64,000 nt of DNA from Cryobacterium sp. Y57 (GTDB taxonomy: Bacteria; Actinomycetota; Actinomycetes; Actinomycetales; Microbacteriaceae), in assembly GCF_002929505.1 (NCBI RefSeq), contig NZ_PJJL01000073.1:62001-126000 (forward strand). The letters run 5' to 3'. A model generated the notes under the pieces. The model did not search any database. It saw only the letters and a program-made list of their open reading frames with translations, and was not told the origin of the DNA. Below, one piece after another: positions 31,013-39,364 of this stretch. The stretch's first letter is position 1; every line of letters begins with the position of its first letter. The position numbers were made by a program, and so were the translations under genes.

Positions 31013-31540
31013 TTAGAGAATTCCCGTCAACAGGCCGGCCGGCAGGTTGATGCCGAGGCCTAATACGAAGCCGTAGAACGTGCCGACGGCGAGAAGAATG
31101 CCGATCACGAGCGCCCAGACGAAGCGGCGGGAGCCAAGCAGCAGGGCAGATCCGTAGAACAGCAGCGCACTGCCGATCACGAATCCGAGAAAGTCCATCG
31201 AGAGCGCGAAGACGAGAATCAGGCCGCCGAGGCCGAAGACGGTCGGCCAGTGGGCCTTCTGAGAAAGGTCGATGTCCTCACCGTCTTCGGCATCGGCGTG
31301 GCCGCCCCGCAGTACAGAGATCGCTAGGGCGATGGCACACAGGCCCAGGCCGATCGCGATGATCGTCGGAACGACCCGCGGTCCCATCACACCGGCATTG
31401 ATGGCGGTGTGACGGATGTTCGCGGTATCGACCGCGATCACGATCGCGATCACCGCGAGCAGGGCGGCGACGCCGAGCTCGGAGCGACCCTGGAGTCTGG
31501 CGCGCAGCCCGGAAGTCGCTGCTGTGCTGGGGGCGGTCAT
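31013..31540 (-). CDS. tctB: Tripartite tricarboxylate transporter small subunit TctB
   Basis: TctB is the small four-helix membrane subunit that pairs with TctA. The 175-residue protein shows four hydrophobic stretches: VAALLAVIAIVIAVDTA, VVPTIIAIGLGLCAIALAISVL, VFGLGGLILVFALSMDFLGFVIG-type region, and VWALVIGILLAVGTFYGFVLG. Family marks include MGPRVVPTIIAIGL near residue 50. The ATG at 31540 lies two bases after the tctC stop, so I use it over a longer in-frame start whose residues would overlap tctC. Its stop adjoins tctA. Confidence 0.9.
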   Translation of the reverse strand: MTAPSTAATSGLRARLQGRSELGVAALLAVIAIVIAVDTANIRHTAINAGVMGPRVVPTIIAIGLGLCAIALAISVLRGGHADAEDGEDIDLSQKAHWPTVFGLGGLILVFALSMDFLGFVIGSALLFYGSALLLGSRRFVWALVIGILLAVGTFYGFVLGLGINLPAGLLTGIL

Positions 31541-31542
31541 GG

Positions 31543-32562
31543 TTAGACCAGACCCAGGGTTTTCAACACGTCGGCGACGCGGGCGTCCTGCTCGGTGAGG
31601 AAGGTGCTGAAGTCGTCGCCGGTCATGAAGGCATCGGTCCAGCTGTTCTCCGTCAGGACCTGCTTCCACTCCGGGCTGTCGTGCATCTTCGTTACGGCAT
31701 CGACGAGGCGAGCGATTTCGGCATCCGTCAGGCCTGGTGCGGCAAGCAGGCCGCGCCAGTTGGTGAAAACCAGGTCGATACCCTCCTCGGTCAGCGTGGG
31801 GGCCTCGATGACCGGAACGCGCTCCTCGCTCGTGACGGCGAGCACGCGCAGGCCGCCCGCCTTCACCTGTTCGAGAAACTCTCCATAGCCGGAGGCCCCG
31901 AACTGCAACTTGCCGCCAAGAATGGCCGGCAGCAATTCGCCGCCGCCATCGTAGGCGACGTAGTTGACGGCACTGGGGTCGATGCCGACGGCATCCGCGA
32001 GCTGCATCGGTAGCAGGTGGTCAGGCCCGCCCGGCGACGAGCCGCCGCCGACGGCGAAGGTGGATGGGTCGGCCTTCCATGCCGTTACAAGATCATCAAT
32101 CGTTTTGTAGGGGGAGTCAGCGGCGACGAAGATCGCGCCGGCTTCTTCGATCAGCCCGGCGATCGGGGTCGCTTCGGCAACCGTGGCATCGCCCTCGTTG
32201 GTGTACGCGGCACCGACGACGCCGAGCCCCATCATGAGCATGAAGTTGGCGTTGCCGGTCTCGGTCAAGGTGCGGGCCAGGCCCACGGTTCCGCCGGCGC
32301 CGGCCAGGTTGGTGACCTCGGTGCCGGAGGCCAATTTCAAGTCATCCATCACCTTGACCGCAGCGCGGCCGGTGACGTCGTAGCCGCTGCCGGGAGCGTT
32401 GGGAATCATCACCTGCAGGTTTTGGATGGGACCGCTATCGGTGGCCTCGGTGTTCTTGGCGCTGGTGACCCCGCAGGCGCTGAGGGCGAGTGCGACGGCA
32501 CCGGCGAGAACGACGGTCCCCGCGGTGCGGCGCGAACGCGTGGTGCGTGCTGTGATTGGCAT
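31543..32562 (-). CDS. tctC: Tripartite tricarboxylate transporter binding lipoprotein TctC
   Basis: TctC (Bug family) captures the carboxylate outside the membrane and hands it to TctAB. The 339-residue protein starts with a lipoprotein signal whose lipobox LSAC places the lipidated cysteine at residue 30. The Bug-family motifs are visible: LQVMIPNAPGSGYDVTGRAAV, NLAGAGGTVGLARTL and VNYVAYDGGGELLPAILGGKLQFGASG. Acidic/aspartate residues after VNYVAYDGGGE are typical of the binding cleft. AGAGGA precedes the ATG at 32562. It is first in the tctCBA operon and divergent from the sensor kinase, with two palindromes in the gap. Confidence 0.92.
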   Translation of the reverse strand: MPITARTTRSRRTAGTVVLAGAVALALSACGVTSAKNTEATDSGPIQNLQVMIPNAPGSGYDVTGRAAVKVMDDLKLASGTEVTNLAGAGGTVGLARTLTETGNANFMLMMGLGVVGAAYTNEGDATVAEATPIAGLIEEAGAIFVAADSPYKTIDDLVTAWKADPSTFAVGGGSSPGGPDHLLPMQLADAVGIDPSAVNYVAYDGGGELLPAILGGKLQFGASGYGEFLEQVKAGGLRVLAVTSEERVPVIEAPTLTEEGIDLVFTNWRGLLAAPGLTDAEIARLVDAVTKMHDSPEWKQVLTENSWTDAFMTGDDFSTFLTEQDARVADVLKTLGLV

Positions 32563-32636
32563 GCTCAAATCCTCTTCGATTTTTTGGCGAGCGTCTTTGC
32601 CGGCCGAGCTCAGCCTGCCGGGTGGGCCGGGCGAGA

Positions 32637-32647
32637 CACAACTTGTG
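32637..32647. promoter_or_regulatory. Palindrome CACAA-C-TTGTG between tctC and the kinase gene
   Basis: A perfect inverted repeat in the 171-base divergent gap, 74 bases upstream of tctC. A further GTTGTGT at 32660 repeats the half-site in inverse orientation to ACACAAC at 32636. A site for the adjacent CitB-type regulator is plausible; this is inference. Confidence 0.45.
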
Positions 32648-32687
32648 GCCTGAGTGAACGTTGTGTAGCTTGCGGTTGCGCGCGGGA

Positions 32688-32701
32688 AAATTGCACAATT
32701 T
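32688..32701. promoter_or_regulatory. AT-rich palindrome AAATTG-CA-CAATTT
   Basis: A perfect AT-rich inverted repeat with a two-base centre, 33 bases before the kinase start. In a GC-rich genome this stands out. CitB/DcuR-type regulators of other bacteria bind AT-rich sites, so it is a reasonable operator candidate for the neighbouring response regulator. Confidence 0.5.
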
Positions 32702-32733
32702 CGGTTTGGCTTCACGATGAGGGAGTATCTCTT

Positions 32734-34452
32734 ATGGCCAGAGTCGACCGAAGGGACCCGATGCCGAAACGCGAGGCGTCGTCCCCTTTGCCGACGGCGT
32801 GCCCGCGTGGGTCGGGCATCCGTTCGAGCCGCCTCAGCCTGACCCGTCAACTGCTGCTCTTCCAGTTGAGCTTGATCGCCCTCGTTCTGGTCGCCGTCAC
32901 GGCCATCTCAATCGAGCAGACCCGCAGCAGCTTTGAAAGCGGCGCCCAGCGACGCATGCTGACGGTCGCCGAATACACCGCCGCCAATCCGCTCGTGCGC
33001 AGCCTGCTCGACACCGCGGCGGTGCCCCAGCAATCTTCCGGTCCGGTCGAAGCGCTTCGCACCACAACCGGGGTCGACCAGCTGATCGTGACGGATGCGG
33101 CCGGCCGAATCATCGCCTCACCGGCCGATCCGCGGCTGCTCACGACCGACCTGGCCATCGATCCCACGCCGGACGAATCTGATGCCGCGTGGGCCGGCGC
33201 TGCGCCGATCGGCGCCAACGATTACGTTGTCGCGCAGGTGCCGGTGCTGTCCAACTCCGGAGAGGTGGTCGGTTCGGTGGTAGCCGCCCACCAGTTTCCG
33301 GCCGTGGCTGAACTACTCAAGGCCGCGGCACCGAACCTGCTCACGTATCTCGGGGTGGCCGGGGTGCTCGGCGTCGTGGGATCGCTGCTCCTGGCGGCCC
33401 GGGTGAAACGGCAGACCCTCGGCCTGGAGCCGGAACAGATCGGTCGGCTGGTCGAGCATCGGGAGGCGATGATCCACGGCATCCGGGAAGGGGTGATCTC
33501 CATCGACAGCGACGGACTCATCACGCTCGCCAATGACAGCGCACGCACCCTGCTGGGTTTGCCTTCTGACGCGGAAGGCCGGGCGATCGACGCGGTCGGC
33601 CTTGATGAGGAGGCGGTGCGGGCGCTGCGCCAACAGAAAGTCGGCGGCATGGATACAGTGTTCGTGAATCGGGGGGTGCTGCTCGTGCTCAACCAGACGC
33701 TCATTCACCCTCCCCGGTCGCGGCCCGAGGTCGTCACAACCCTGCGCGATCGCACCGAACTGGTCACCCTGCAGCACGATCTCGGCAGCAGCCGCCAGAC
33801 TACGGACACGTTGCGCGCCCAAACCCACGAGTTCGCCAACCGGCTGCACACCATTTCAATGCTCATGCAGCTGGGCGATACCGCAGCGGCGGTCGAATAT
33901 GTCGATGCCGTCACGCGCGACCGCACCGACCTCGACAACTCAGTCCTCACCAGGCTCCAGGAGCCGGCGGTCGCCGCACTCGTGATCGCCAAGACCTCGC
34001 TCGCTCGTGAACGCGGTGCCACGCTCCTACTCTCGGCCGAATCGACGCTGGCTCGGGTCGACGCTGGCCTCTCCACCGACCTCGTCACGGTGATCGGAAA
34101 CCTGGTCGACAACGCCCTCGACGCCGTCACCGGAGCCCGAGAACGCGGTGTTCGCCTCGATGTACAACCGATTTCCGATGCCGGGGCCGGTGCCGTGCGG
34201 GTGACGGTGAGTGATTCCGGACCAGGCATCGATATCGCGCTCATCGACCGGGTGTTCGAGGTGGGGGTGACGAGCAAATCGGCGCTCGGCGATACCGACG
34301 CTCACGGTTACGGACTCGCCATTGTGCGCCTCGTGGCGATGCGCCGCGGGGGATCGGTCGACTACCGGGCGGAGAACGGTGCCCTGTTCGAGGCCGTGCT
34401 CCCGATTGATGCGGCCGGGGCAACCGAAAAGAAGGAGCTGACCTATGTGTGA
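32734..34452 (+). CDS. CitA/DcuS-type sensor histidine kinase
   Basis: A membrane sensor kinase of 572 residues. A first helix at about 38-60 (LLLFQLSLIALVLVAVTAISI) and a second near 207-228 (LLTYLGVAGVLGVVGSLLLA) frame an extracytoplasmic sensor domain with the PASTA/PDC-like DAAGRIIASPADPR. Then a PAS domain (GIREGVISIDSDGLITLAND), a short dimerisation region with the phosphorylated histidine at about 365 in AQTHEFANRLHTI, the signature of the CitA/DcuS class, and an HATPase domain (LVDNALDAV, DSGPGIDI, GYGLAIVRLV). The ATG at 32734 has GAGGGAG upstream; the longer frame upstream lies antisense to tctC and I reject it. It overlaps the response-regulator gene by eight bases. The class senses di- or tricarboxylates, matching the neighbouring tct operon. 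Confidence 0.9.
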   Translation: MARVDRRDPMPKREASSPLPTACPRGSGIRSSRLSLTRQLLLFQLSLIALVLVAVTAISIEQTRSSFESGAQRRMLTVAEYTAANPLVRSLLDTAAVPQQSSGPVEALRTTTGVDQLIVTDAAGRIIASPADPRLLTTDLAIDPTPDESDAAWAGAAPIGANDYVVAQVPVLSNSGEVVGSVVAAHQFPAVAELLKAAAPNLLTYLGVAGVLGVVGSLLLAARVKRQTLGLEPEQIGRLVEHREAMIHGIREGVISIDSDGLITLANDSARTLLGLPSDAEGRAIDAVGLDEEAVRALRQQKVGGMDTVFVNRGVLLVLNQTLIHPPRSRPEVVTTLRDRTELVTLQHDLGSSRQTTDTLRAQTHEFANRLHTISMLMQLGDTAAAVEYVDAVTRDRTDLDNSVLTRLQEPAVAALVIAKTSLARERGATLLLSAESTLARVDAGLSTDLVTVIGNLVDNALDAVTGARERGVRLDVQPISDAGAGAVRVTVSDSGPGIDIALIDRVFEVGVTSKSALGDTDAHGYGLAIVRLVAMRRGGSVDYRAENGALFEAVLPIDAAGATEKKELTYV

Positions 34453-35131
34453 CGTGCTCATCGTCGACGACGATTTCATGGTGGCGCGCGCGCATCAACG
34501 CATTGTGGCGCAGCAGGTCGGTTTCACTGTCGTCGGCGTCGCCGTGTCCGGGGCAGACGCGCTCGCCCAGATTGTCGATAAGGCCCCGCACCTCGTCCTC
34601 CTGGACATGTACCTGCCCGATATGACCGGCCTCGACGTGATCCGTCGCGCGCGAGAGGCGGGGTGGGCTGTGGACTTTCTCGTGCTCAGTGCTGCCCGCG
34701 AGGCCGAAATGGTCACCGCGGCGCTGCAGGGCGGCATTGTGAGCTACCTGCTCAAACCATTCAAGATCATCGAACTGCAGTCGCGGTTGGTGGGATACGG
34801 CCAAAGACGACGACTGCTCGACCGCGAGGGAGACCTCAACCAGATCGAGCTTGACCGGGTGATTGGACCCGCGCCCGTTGTGCCACCCACTGGGGCACTC
34901 TCCACGCTACCGAAAGGACTGAGCAAGGAGACGGCTGCGCCGACCACTGCGGCCCTGACTAACAGCAAACCAGACCTGGCCGCGTCGGAGTGCGCCGAAC
35001 TGCTCGGCTTGTCTCGGGTGGTGGCACGCAAATACCTGGAATACCTCGTAGCGACGGGGCAGGCGGCCGTCAGCCTGCGCTACGGCCAGACCGGCCGCCC
35101 GCAGCGGCGTTACGCCTGGCTGGTCGGCTGA
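34445..35131 (+). CDS. CitB/DcuR-type response regulator
   Basis: The partner of the upstream kinase. The 228-residue protein starts MCDVLIVDDDFMVAR; Asp 8-10 form the acidic pocket, the phosphorylated aspartate is at about 54 in VLLDMYLPD, and the conserved lysine at about 104 in YLLKPFK. The C-terminal half is a helix-turn-helix with AELLGLSRVVARKYLEYLVATG, the CitB family arrangement, followed by a Gly/Arg tail. The eight-base overlap implies co-translation. I infer that it activates tctCBA from the divergent promoter; palindromes at 32637 and 32688 are candidate sites. Confidence 0.9.
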   Translation: MCDVLIVDDDFMVARAHQRIVAQQVGFTVVGVAVSGADALAQIVDKAPHLVLLDMYLPDMTGLDVIRRAREAGWAVDFLVLSAAREAEMVTAALQGGIVSYLLKPFKIIELQSRLVGYGQRRRLLDREGDLNQIELDRVIGPAPVVPPTGALSTLPKGLSKETAAPTTAALTNSKPDLAASECAELLGLSRVVARKYLEYLVATGQAAVSLRYGQTGRPQRRYAWLVG

Positions 35132-35143
35132 CTTTCCCGCTGG

Positions 35144-36280
35144 TTAGCCCAAGTCGTCGTCGGTGCGAGCGCCAAACACGATCTCGTCCCAGCTCGGCAT
35201 GGATGCCCGGCCGCGTTTCGGTGTCGTCCGACTGTGGTTTGTGCGTTCCTGGGCGCGGGCAGCCTGGTTGGCCCAGGCATTACCGGTCGGCTCAGGGGTG
35301 GTGGCTGGCGCCGCAGCGGACTCATCGGTGACCGTGCCGGCGGTCGGAGTCGCCGGCCGGGGCCGCAGCGGTTCAGTGGAAACCGGCACCGAAGCGGATG
35401 CCGCCGGCTTGGCTGCAGACGCATCCCCGCTCGACGCCGCTTCGCGTTCGCCGCGTCGTCGACGCAGGGATTCTAAGAGATCGGCGGTTTCGCTCATGTT
35501 CGAGGCCGGCTCTGCAGCACGCTTGATCGCCGCTTTCGACACCGCATCGTCCCGGCTCAGCGAGCGCGAGTACGGGACGGCTTCGAGGTTGGGACTGGTG
35601 TCGCTCAGAATCTCGTCGGCAAGGGATTCCTTGAAGTTGAACGCGTTACTGTCGAAGCGCGACACGTCGGCGGCGCTCGTCTCGGAGCCGACGGCACGTA
35701 GGCGCGGGATCAAGGAACCCTTCAGCTCCCCCTGTTGGGATAGCGCGATGGCTTCGCTGCCAACCGGAGAGAGAGAATTCTTCTTCGGTTCGAAACCCCA
35801 CCGAGCGTCATGGTCGATCTCGTCGGCGGTGAACGACAGTTTGACGATCCAGCCGCCACCGGGTTCTTTCCAGCTCGCCCAACGCTCACCGGTGGCCCCG
35901 AGGGAGGCGAGCCGTTCGCGAATCACACTTCCGAAGTTGACGTTCTCGTCGATCGGATCCGGGTCGATGGCGGTGTGCACCGGAACGCTCAACGCCGACG
36001 AGACGATGTACTCCCGCTCGGCGACGACCGGCCCCTCGAATCGGCGCACGTAGTCGAGTGATGCCCCCGTGACCGCAGCGACGTCCTCGGCGGACATTCC
36101 CGAGCGTATGTGCGCCTGAACTTCCCGCGGGGACAGCTTGGGAGCGTTGACGCGCTCCGTCTGGGTTTGGCGAAGCCGGGACTGAAGAACTTCGTCGATG
36201 GCGATGCGATATCGGTCGCCATCTTCGGACGCTGCGAGCAGCGCACCGTTCTCAACTCCAATAACCTTCAATTCCTGCAT
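35144..36280 (-). CDS. sepH: Septation protein SepH
   Basis: SepH (DUF3071) promotes FtsZ filament assembly in actinobacteria. The 378-residue protein has the conserved N-terminal domain (MQELKVIGVENGALLAASEDG through LSPREVQAHIRSGMSAEDVAAVTGAS, a helix-turn-helix-like part, to YVRRFEGPVVAEREYI), then the WKEPGGGWIVKLSF segment, and a long low-complexity proline- and alanine-rich C-terminal region with DLLESLRRRRGE. I place the start at the ATG at 36280, which gives the family N-terminus; the longer in-frame reading from 36502 has none. It is divergent from the DUF4193 gene and ends 12 bases after the response regulator stop. Confidence 0.9.
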   Translation of the reverse strand: MQELKVIGVENGALLAASEDGDRYRIAIDEVLQSRLRQTQTERVNAPKLSPREVQAHIRSGMSAEDVAAVTGASLDYVRRFEGPVVAEREYIVSSALSVPVHTAIDPDPIDENVNFGSVIRERLASLGATGERWASWKEPGGGWIVKLSFTADEIDHDARWGFEPKKNSLSPVGSEAIALSQQGELKGSLIPRLRAVGSETSAADVSRFDSNAFNFKESLADEILSDTSPNLEAVPYSRSLSRDDAVSKAAIKRAAEPASNMSETADLLESLRRRRGEREAASSGDASAAKPAASASVPVSTEPLRPRPATPTAGTVTDESAAAPATTPEPTGNAWANQAARAQERTNHSRTTPKRGRASMPSWDEIVFGARTDDDLG

Positions 36281-36480
36281 GAAGACAAGCCCTCTCGCGA
36301 TTACCGTTGGCTGCAAGACTGCCACGGGTTGGTGCCTTTTCGCGGGAATACGCCGGGCGTGCCGCAAGTTGTTTCTTCGTGTCCGAATAAAAAGGTTGGC
36401 GGACGGTTTGCTATTCCGTCTGGATTGTTGGAAACTGTGGCCGCCGATTTCGTTTTTCGGCGTAACTGAAATGGATGGGC

Positions 36481-36774
36481 ATGGCAACCGATTACGACGC
36501 ACCCCGAAAGACTGAAGACGACTCTGAGTCGATCGAGGCTCTTAAGGAACGTGTGCCAGACAAGATGTCCGGCAGCGTTGATGTCGACGACTCCGACAAC
36601 CCAGGGGGGTTTGACCTTCCGGGTGCTGACCTGTCCGACCTGGACCTCGATGTCGTCGTTCTGCCCGCGCAGGCCGACGAATTCACCTGCGTGAATTGCT
36701 TCCTGGTGAAGCACCGCTCGCAGATGGGTCACGAGACCAAGCTCGGCACCGTCTGCTTGGAGTGCGACTCTTAA
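36481..36774 (+). CDS. DUF4193 domain-containing zinc-ribbon protein
   Basis: A 97-residue acidic protein found throughout actinobacteria. It begins MATDYDAPRKTEDDSESIE and ends in CVNCFLVKHRSQMG followed by CLECDS; the two CxxC pairs are likely zinc ligands. The N-terminal half is acidic and probably disordered. It adjoins dut, DUF3093 and sepH, an order kept in many actinobacteria and hinting at a link with division or DNA maintenance. A GTG/ATG choice is possible by two codons; I use the ATG at 36481 because the conserved start is MATDYD. Confidence 0.85.
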   Translation: MATDYDAPRKTEDDSESIEALKERVPDKMSGSVDVDDSDNPGGFDLPGADLSDLDLDVVVLPAQADEFTCVNCFLVKHRSQMGHETKLGTVCLECDS

Positions 36775-36783
36775 ACCTTCGAT

Positions 36784-37236
36784 TCATTCCACGTTGGCCG
36801 TTCGCGATTCATTGATCGCGGCGGCCAACTGTGTTGGGTGGCGGCTGGAGATGATCCAGTACGGCGCAGGGTCGGTCGCGTCGACGATAGGCACGCGCAC
36901 AATTGGGTCGATCCAGCCGCGAATGAGCAGCCAGGCTCGGGCGTCCAATCGGGGCCCGCGTTCCTGGGTCGCTTCCGACTTTTCATATGCCGTTGCTTCG
37001 CCGAGCAGCCCGGTGGAGATCGTGGCGGGGCCGGCGGTCAGTACGCCGCCCTGTACGCGTACGACCGGCGCGGCCAGCACGAGCAGCAGCACGCATCCGC
37101 CGTACAAAACGGCGGCCGTGACGATACCCGCAAACAGGGAAATCGGCACGAGCACGAGAATGCTCGCCGGTATCACCAGGGCGGTGACAAGGAAGGCCCA
37201 GGCATTGGGCCACAGTTTTTCGCGGTATTCAGGCAT
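36784..37236 (-). CDS. DUF3093 membrane protein
   Basis: A 150-residue protein with two adjacent N-terminal helices (WAFLVTALVIPASILVLVPI and VTAAVLYGGCVLLLVLAAPVV), then a soluble C-terminal domain with beta strands (VVRVQGGVLTAGPATI, ARAWLLIRGWI, YWIISSRHPTQLAAAIN). It matches DUF3093, an actinobacterial family of unknown role that is regularly divergent from dut, as here. Only 38 bases separate the two start codons, so the promoters must overlap. Confidence 0.85.
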   Translation of the reverse strand: MPEYREKLWPNAWAFLVTALVIPASILVLVPISLFAGIVTAAVLYGGCVLLLVLAAPVVRVQGGVLTAGPATISTGLLGEATAYEKSEATQERGPRLDARAWLLIRGWIDPIVRVPIVDATDPAPYWIISSRHPTQLAAAINESRTANVE

Positions 37237-37274
37237 GGCTCTATTCGATCAGATATCTGCACTACCCTCGACAC
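37237..37274. promoter_or_regulatory. Compact divergent promoter region of dut and DUF3093
   Basis: Thirty-eight bases hold both start regions. CAGATATCTG is a ten-base palindrome that could act as -10 elements in both directions. No ribosome site precedes the dut GTG, so dut is probably leaderless or nearly so. Confidence 0.45.
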
Positions 37275-37784
37275 GTGGCAGAAAGCGTCGAAGTACTGAT
37301 CCAGGCATCCAACCTCCCAATCTATGCACACCCCGGTGATGCCGGGGCTGATCTGCATGCTGCCGAGGCTGTCGTGCTCGGCCCGGGAACCCGTGCACTT
37401 GTCGGTACCGGCGTGTCGATCGCCCTTCCCGATGGCTTTGCAGCTTTCGTCGTTCCTCGCAGCGGCCTTGCGGTCAAACATGGCATCACGATCGTGAACT
37501 CGCCCGGAACAGTGGATGCCGGCTACCGCGGTGAAATCAAGGTGGCGTTGCTGAACACCGATCTGCATGAATCGTTCACGATCGCGATCGGCGATCGCAT
37601 CGCTCAAATCATCGTGATGCCCGTCGCTCGTGCCACATTCATCACCGTCGACAAACTACCCGGCAGCCAGCGCGGCGAGGGCGGTTTTGGCTCGACCGGA
37701 GTTGTGCCCCGCGCGACAACCAACACGTCCAACAGCGCGCCAGTATCGGGCCCTACAGTCCCGCAGTCAGGAGACAACCGGTGA
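37275..37784 (+). CDS. dut: dUTP diphosphatase
   Basis: Dut hydrolyses dUTP to dUMP and pyrophosphate, keeping uracil out of DNA and supplying thymidylate synthesis. The 169-residue protein has the trimeric dUTPase motifs: AGADLHA, PRSGLAVKHGITIVNSPGTVDAGYRGEI and GGFGSTG in the C-terminal arm. A 25-residue unconserved tail follows. The start is GTG and shows no ribosome site. Its stop overlaps the DUF3710 start (GTGA), the usual actinobacterial order. Confidence 0.95.
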   Translation: MAESVEVLIQASNLPIYAHPGDAGADLHAAEAVVLGPGTRALVGTGVSIALPDGFAAFVVPRSGLAVKHGITIVNSPGTVDAGYRGEIKVALLNTDLHESFTIAIGDRIAQIIVMPVARATFITVDKLPGSQRGEGGFGSTGVVPRATTNTSNSAPVSGPTVPQSGDNR

Positions 37785-38410
37785 GTGACCTCACAAACTC
37801 TGGGGAGATCCCCGAATCGATGCCGAAGTCGGCCCCTGAAGACCGCGAAACCGAGGGCCCGCTCGATGAATCAGAGGCCAACCCGGTGCGTCCGTACGTG
37901 GACCTCGGTGGGATTAAAATCCTTCCGAGAGAGGGTCTGCACCTACGCCTTGAAATCGAAGAGGGTAGTAAGCGAGTGGTAGCCATCGGCCTTGACTTCG
38001 CCGGGTCGACGTTGCAGGTACAACCGTTCGCCGCACCGCGCTCGAGCGGCCTTTGGCATGAAATTCGAGAACAGATCGCCGACCAGATCGGCAAGCAGGG
38101 CGGAACCACGACTCCGCGAGAAGGCCCCTTCGGCCCCGAACTCGTGGCTGAGATCCCCGTCGCGGCCGGGCAGCAAGCCGGTGGTGTCACCCGCCTCGCA
38201 CGCTTCATCGGTGTCGACGGTCCGCGCTGGTTCCTGCGGGGCGTCATCGCGGGCGAGGGCGCAATCGACCCAGATGCTGCCACGCAGATCGAAGACCTGT
38301 TCCGCAGCATCGTCGTCGTGCGCGGGTCCACGCCGATGCCGCCGCGCGATTTGATTCCGCTGCGCATGCCGGCCACCCCCGCCGGCGCGTCCGAAACCAC
38401 CGCAGTCTAA
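37781..38410 (+). CDS. DUF3710 domain-containing protein
   Basis: A 209-residue protein of the DUF3710 family, common and often coupled to dut in actinobacteria. The conserved core begins VDLGGIKILPREGLHLRLEI, followed by GSTLQVQPFAAPRSSGLWHEIR, EGPFGPELVAEIPV and GVDGPRWFLRGVI. Its function is unknown; the fold looks globular and cytoplasmic. It starts with GTG, overlapping the dut stop by four bases, and is followed by the DUF3159 gene eight bases later. Confidence 0.88.
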   Translation: MSDLTNSGEIPESMPKSAPEDRETEGPLDESEANPVRPYVDLGGIKILPREGLHLRLEIEEGSKRVVAIGLDFAGSTLQVQPFAAPRSSGLWHEIREQIADQIGKQGGTTTPREGPFGPELVAEIPVAAGQQAGGVTRLARFIGVDGPRWFLRGVIAGEGAIDPDAATQIEDLFRSIVVVRGSTPMPPRDLIPLRMPATPAGASETTAV

Positions 38411-38417
38411 ACAGGCG

Positions 38418-39311
38418 ATGAGCGACACCTCCAAAGAGCGGCCGGAGCAGTCCGTTCAGCCGGAGCAGCCCGAGCGGCCCGGTCAGCCCGAGCAGTCCGG
38501 TCGGCCCGGTCAGCCCGGTCAGTCCGGTCAGCCGGAGCAGTCCGGTGAACCGCACGGCGAGCCGGAAGACGCCTTGCCTCCGACAACCTCCGGACTGTTT
38601 GCCGAGTCGATGGCCGGCGCAGCGCGGCGCGCCGGGTTTGGCGCGGCAACCGAGGGAAAGCCGATCAGTGGCCAGGCGCTGCTGGCGGCGATGGGCGGCA
38701 TTCGCGGCCTGATTGAAGCTGTCCTGCCGGGTCTGGTCTTTCTGATCACCTACTCGCTCACCATCGATCCCTCCACCGATGTGACGAGCGACCCGATCGG
38801 AACTTTGCTGCCGTCGCTCGTGGCGCCGCTGGTGATCGGCGTGATCTTCGTCGCTCTGCGGGCGATCACCCGGCAGACCACGACGCCCGCCCTCGGCGGC
38901 CTGGTCGGAACCGCGATCAGCGTCGCGCTGGCGCTGTTCTCAGGCAAACCGTCCGACTTCTTTCTGGTCGGCCTGTGGACCAACGCCGGTTACGGAGCTG
39001 TCCTGCTGATCTCCGTACTCGTGCGCTGGCCGCTCATCGGCGTGGCCGTCGGCTTTCTCATGGGTGACGGTGTCGCCTGGCGTCTCGACATGTCGAAACG
39101 CCGGGTTCTGACCATCCTCACCCTGTGTTGGACCGGTCTCTTTCTGGCTCGTCTGGCCGTACAGCTGCCGCTCTACCTGGCTGACAACGTCGAATTGCTC
39201 GCCTCGATGAAACTGCTCATGGGCATCCCGCTGTACGCGCCGCTCCTGATCGTTTCGTGGCTCATGGTGCGCTCGGTCTATCGCAAAGCGGATGCCACTG
39301 ACACGGTGTGA
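38418..39311 (+). CDS. DUF3159 membrane protein
   Basis: A 297-residue integral membrane protein with six or more helices in its C-terminal two-thirds, starting at LIEAVLPGLVFLITYSLTI, with the DUF3159 segments VRWPLIGVAVGFLMGDGVAWR and TLCWTGLFLARLAVQLPLYLADN. The first 45 residues are a repeat of glutamine-, proline-, glycine- and serine-rich short words (QPEQSG, RPGQPG), coded by degenerate nine-base repeats at about 38455-38545. It completes the dut-DUF3710-DUF3159 run. The function is unknown. The repeat may vary between strains. Confidence 0.85.
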   Translation: MSDTSKERPEQSVQPEQPERPGQPEQSGRPGQPGQSGQPEQSGEPHGEPEDALPPTTSGLFAESMAGAARRAGFGAATEGKPISGQALLAAMGGIRGLIEAVLPGLVFLITYSLTIDPSTDVTSDPIGTLLPSLVAPLVIGVIFVALRAITRQTTTPALGGLVGTAISVALALFSGKPSDFFLVGLWTNAGYGAVLLISVLVRWPLIGVAVGFLMGDGVAWRLDMSKRRVLTILTLCWTGLFLARLAVQLPLYLADNVELLASMKLLMGIPLYAPLLIVSWLMVRSVYRKADATDTV

Positions 39312-39346
39312 ATGACGACTCGGGCACCCGCTCTCCCTGCTAGAGT

Positions 39347-39364
39347 TATCTCGACGTCAAGATA
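39347..39364. promoter_or_regulatory. 18-base near-perfect palindrome upstream of aconitase
   Basis: TATCTCGACGTCAAGATA is an inverted repeat with one mismatched pair, centred on GACGTC, 157 to 174 bases before the GTG start. TAGAGT lies directly upstream as a possible -10. Place and symmetry suggest a dimeric repressor or activator site for the aconitase gene; the protein is unknown to me. Confidence 0.55.

Noticed and set aside
32017..32733. In-frame upstream extension of the sensor kinase
   Set aside because: It lies antisense to tctC and the product is low complexity; a good ribosome site and a normal kinase start occur at 32734.
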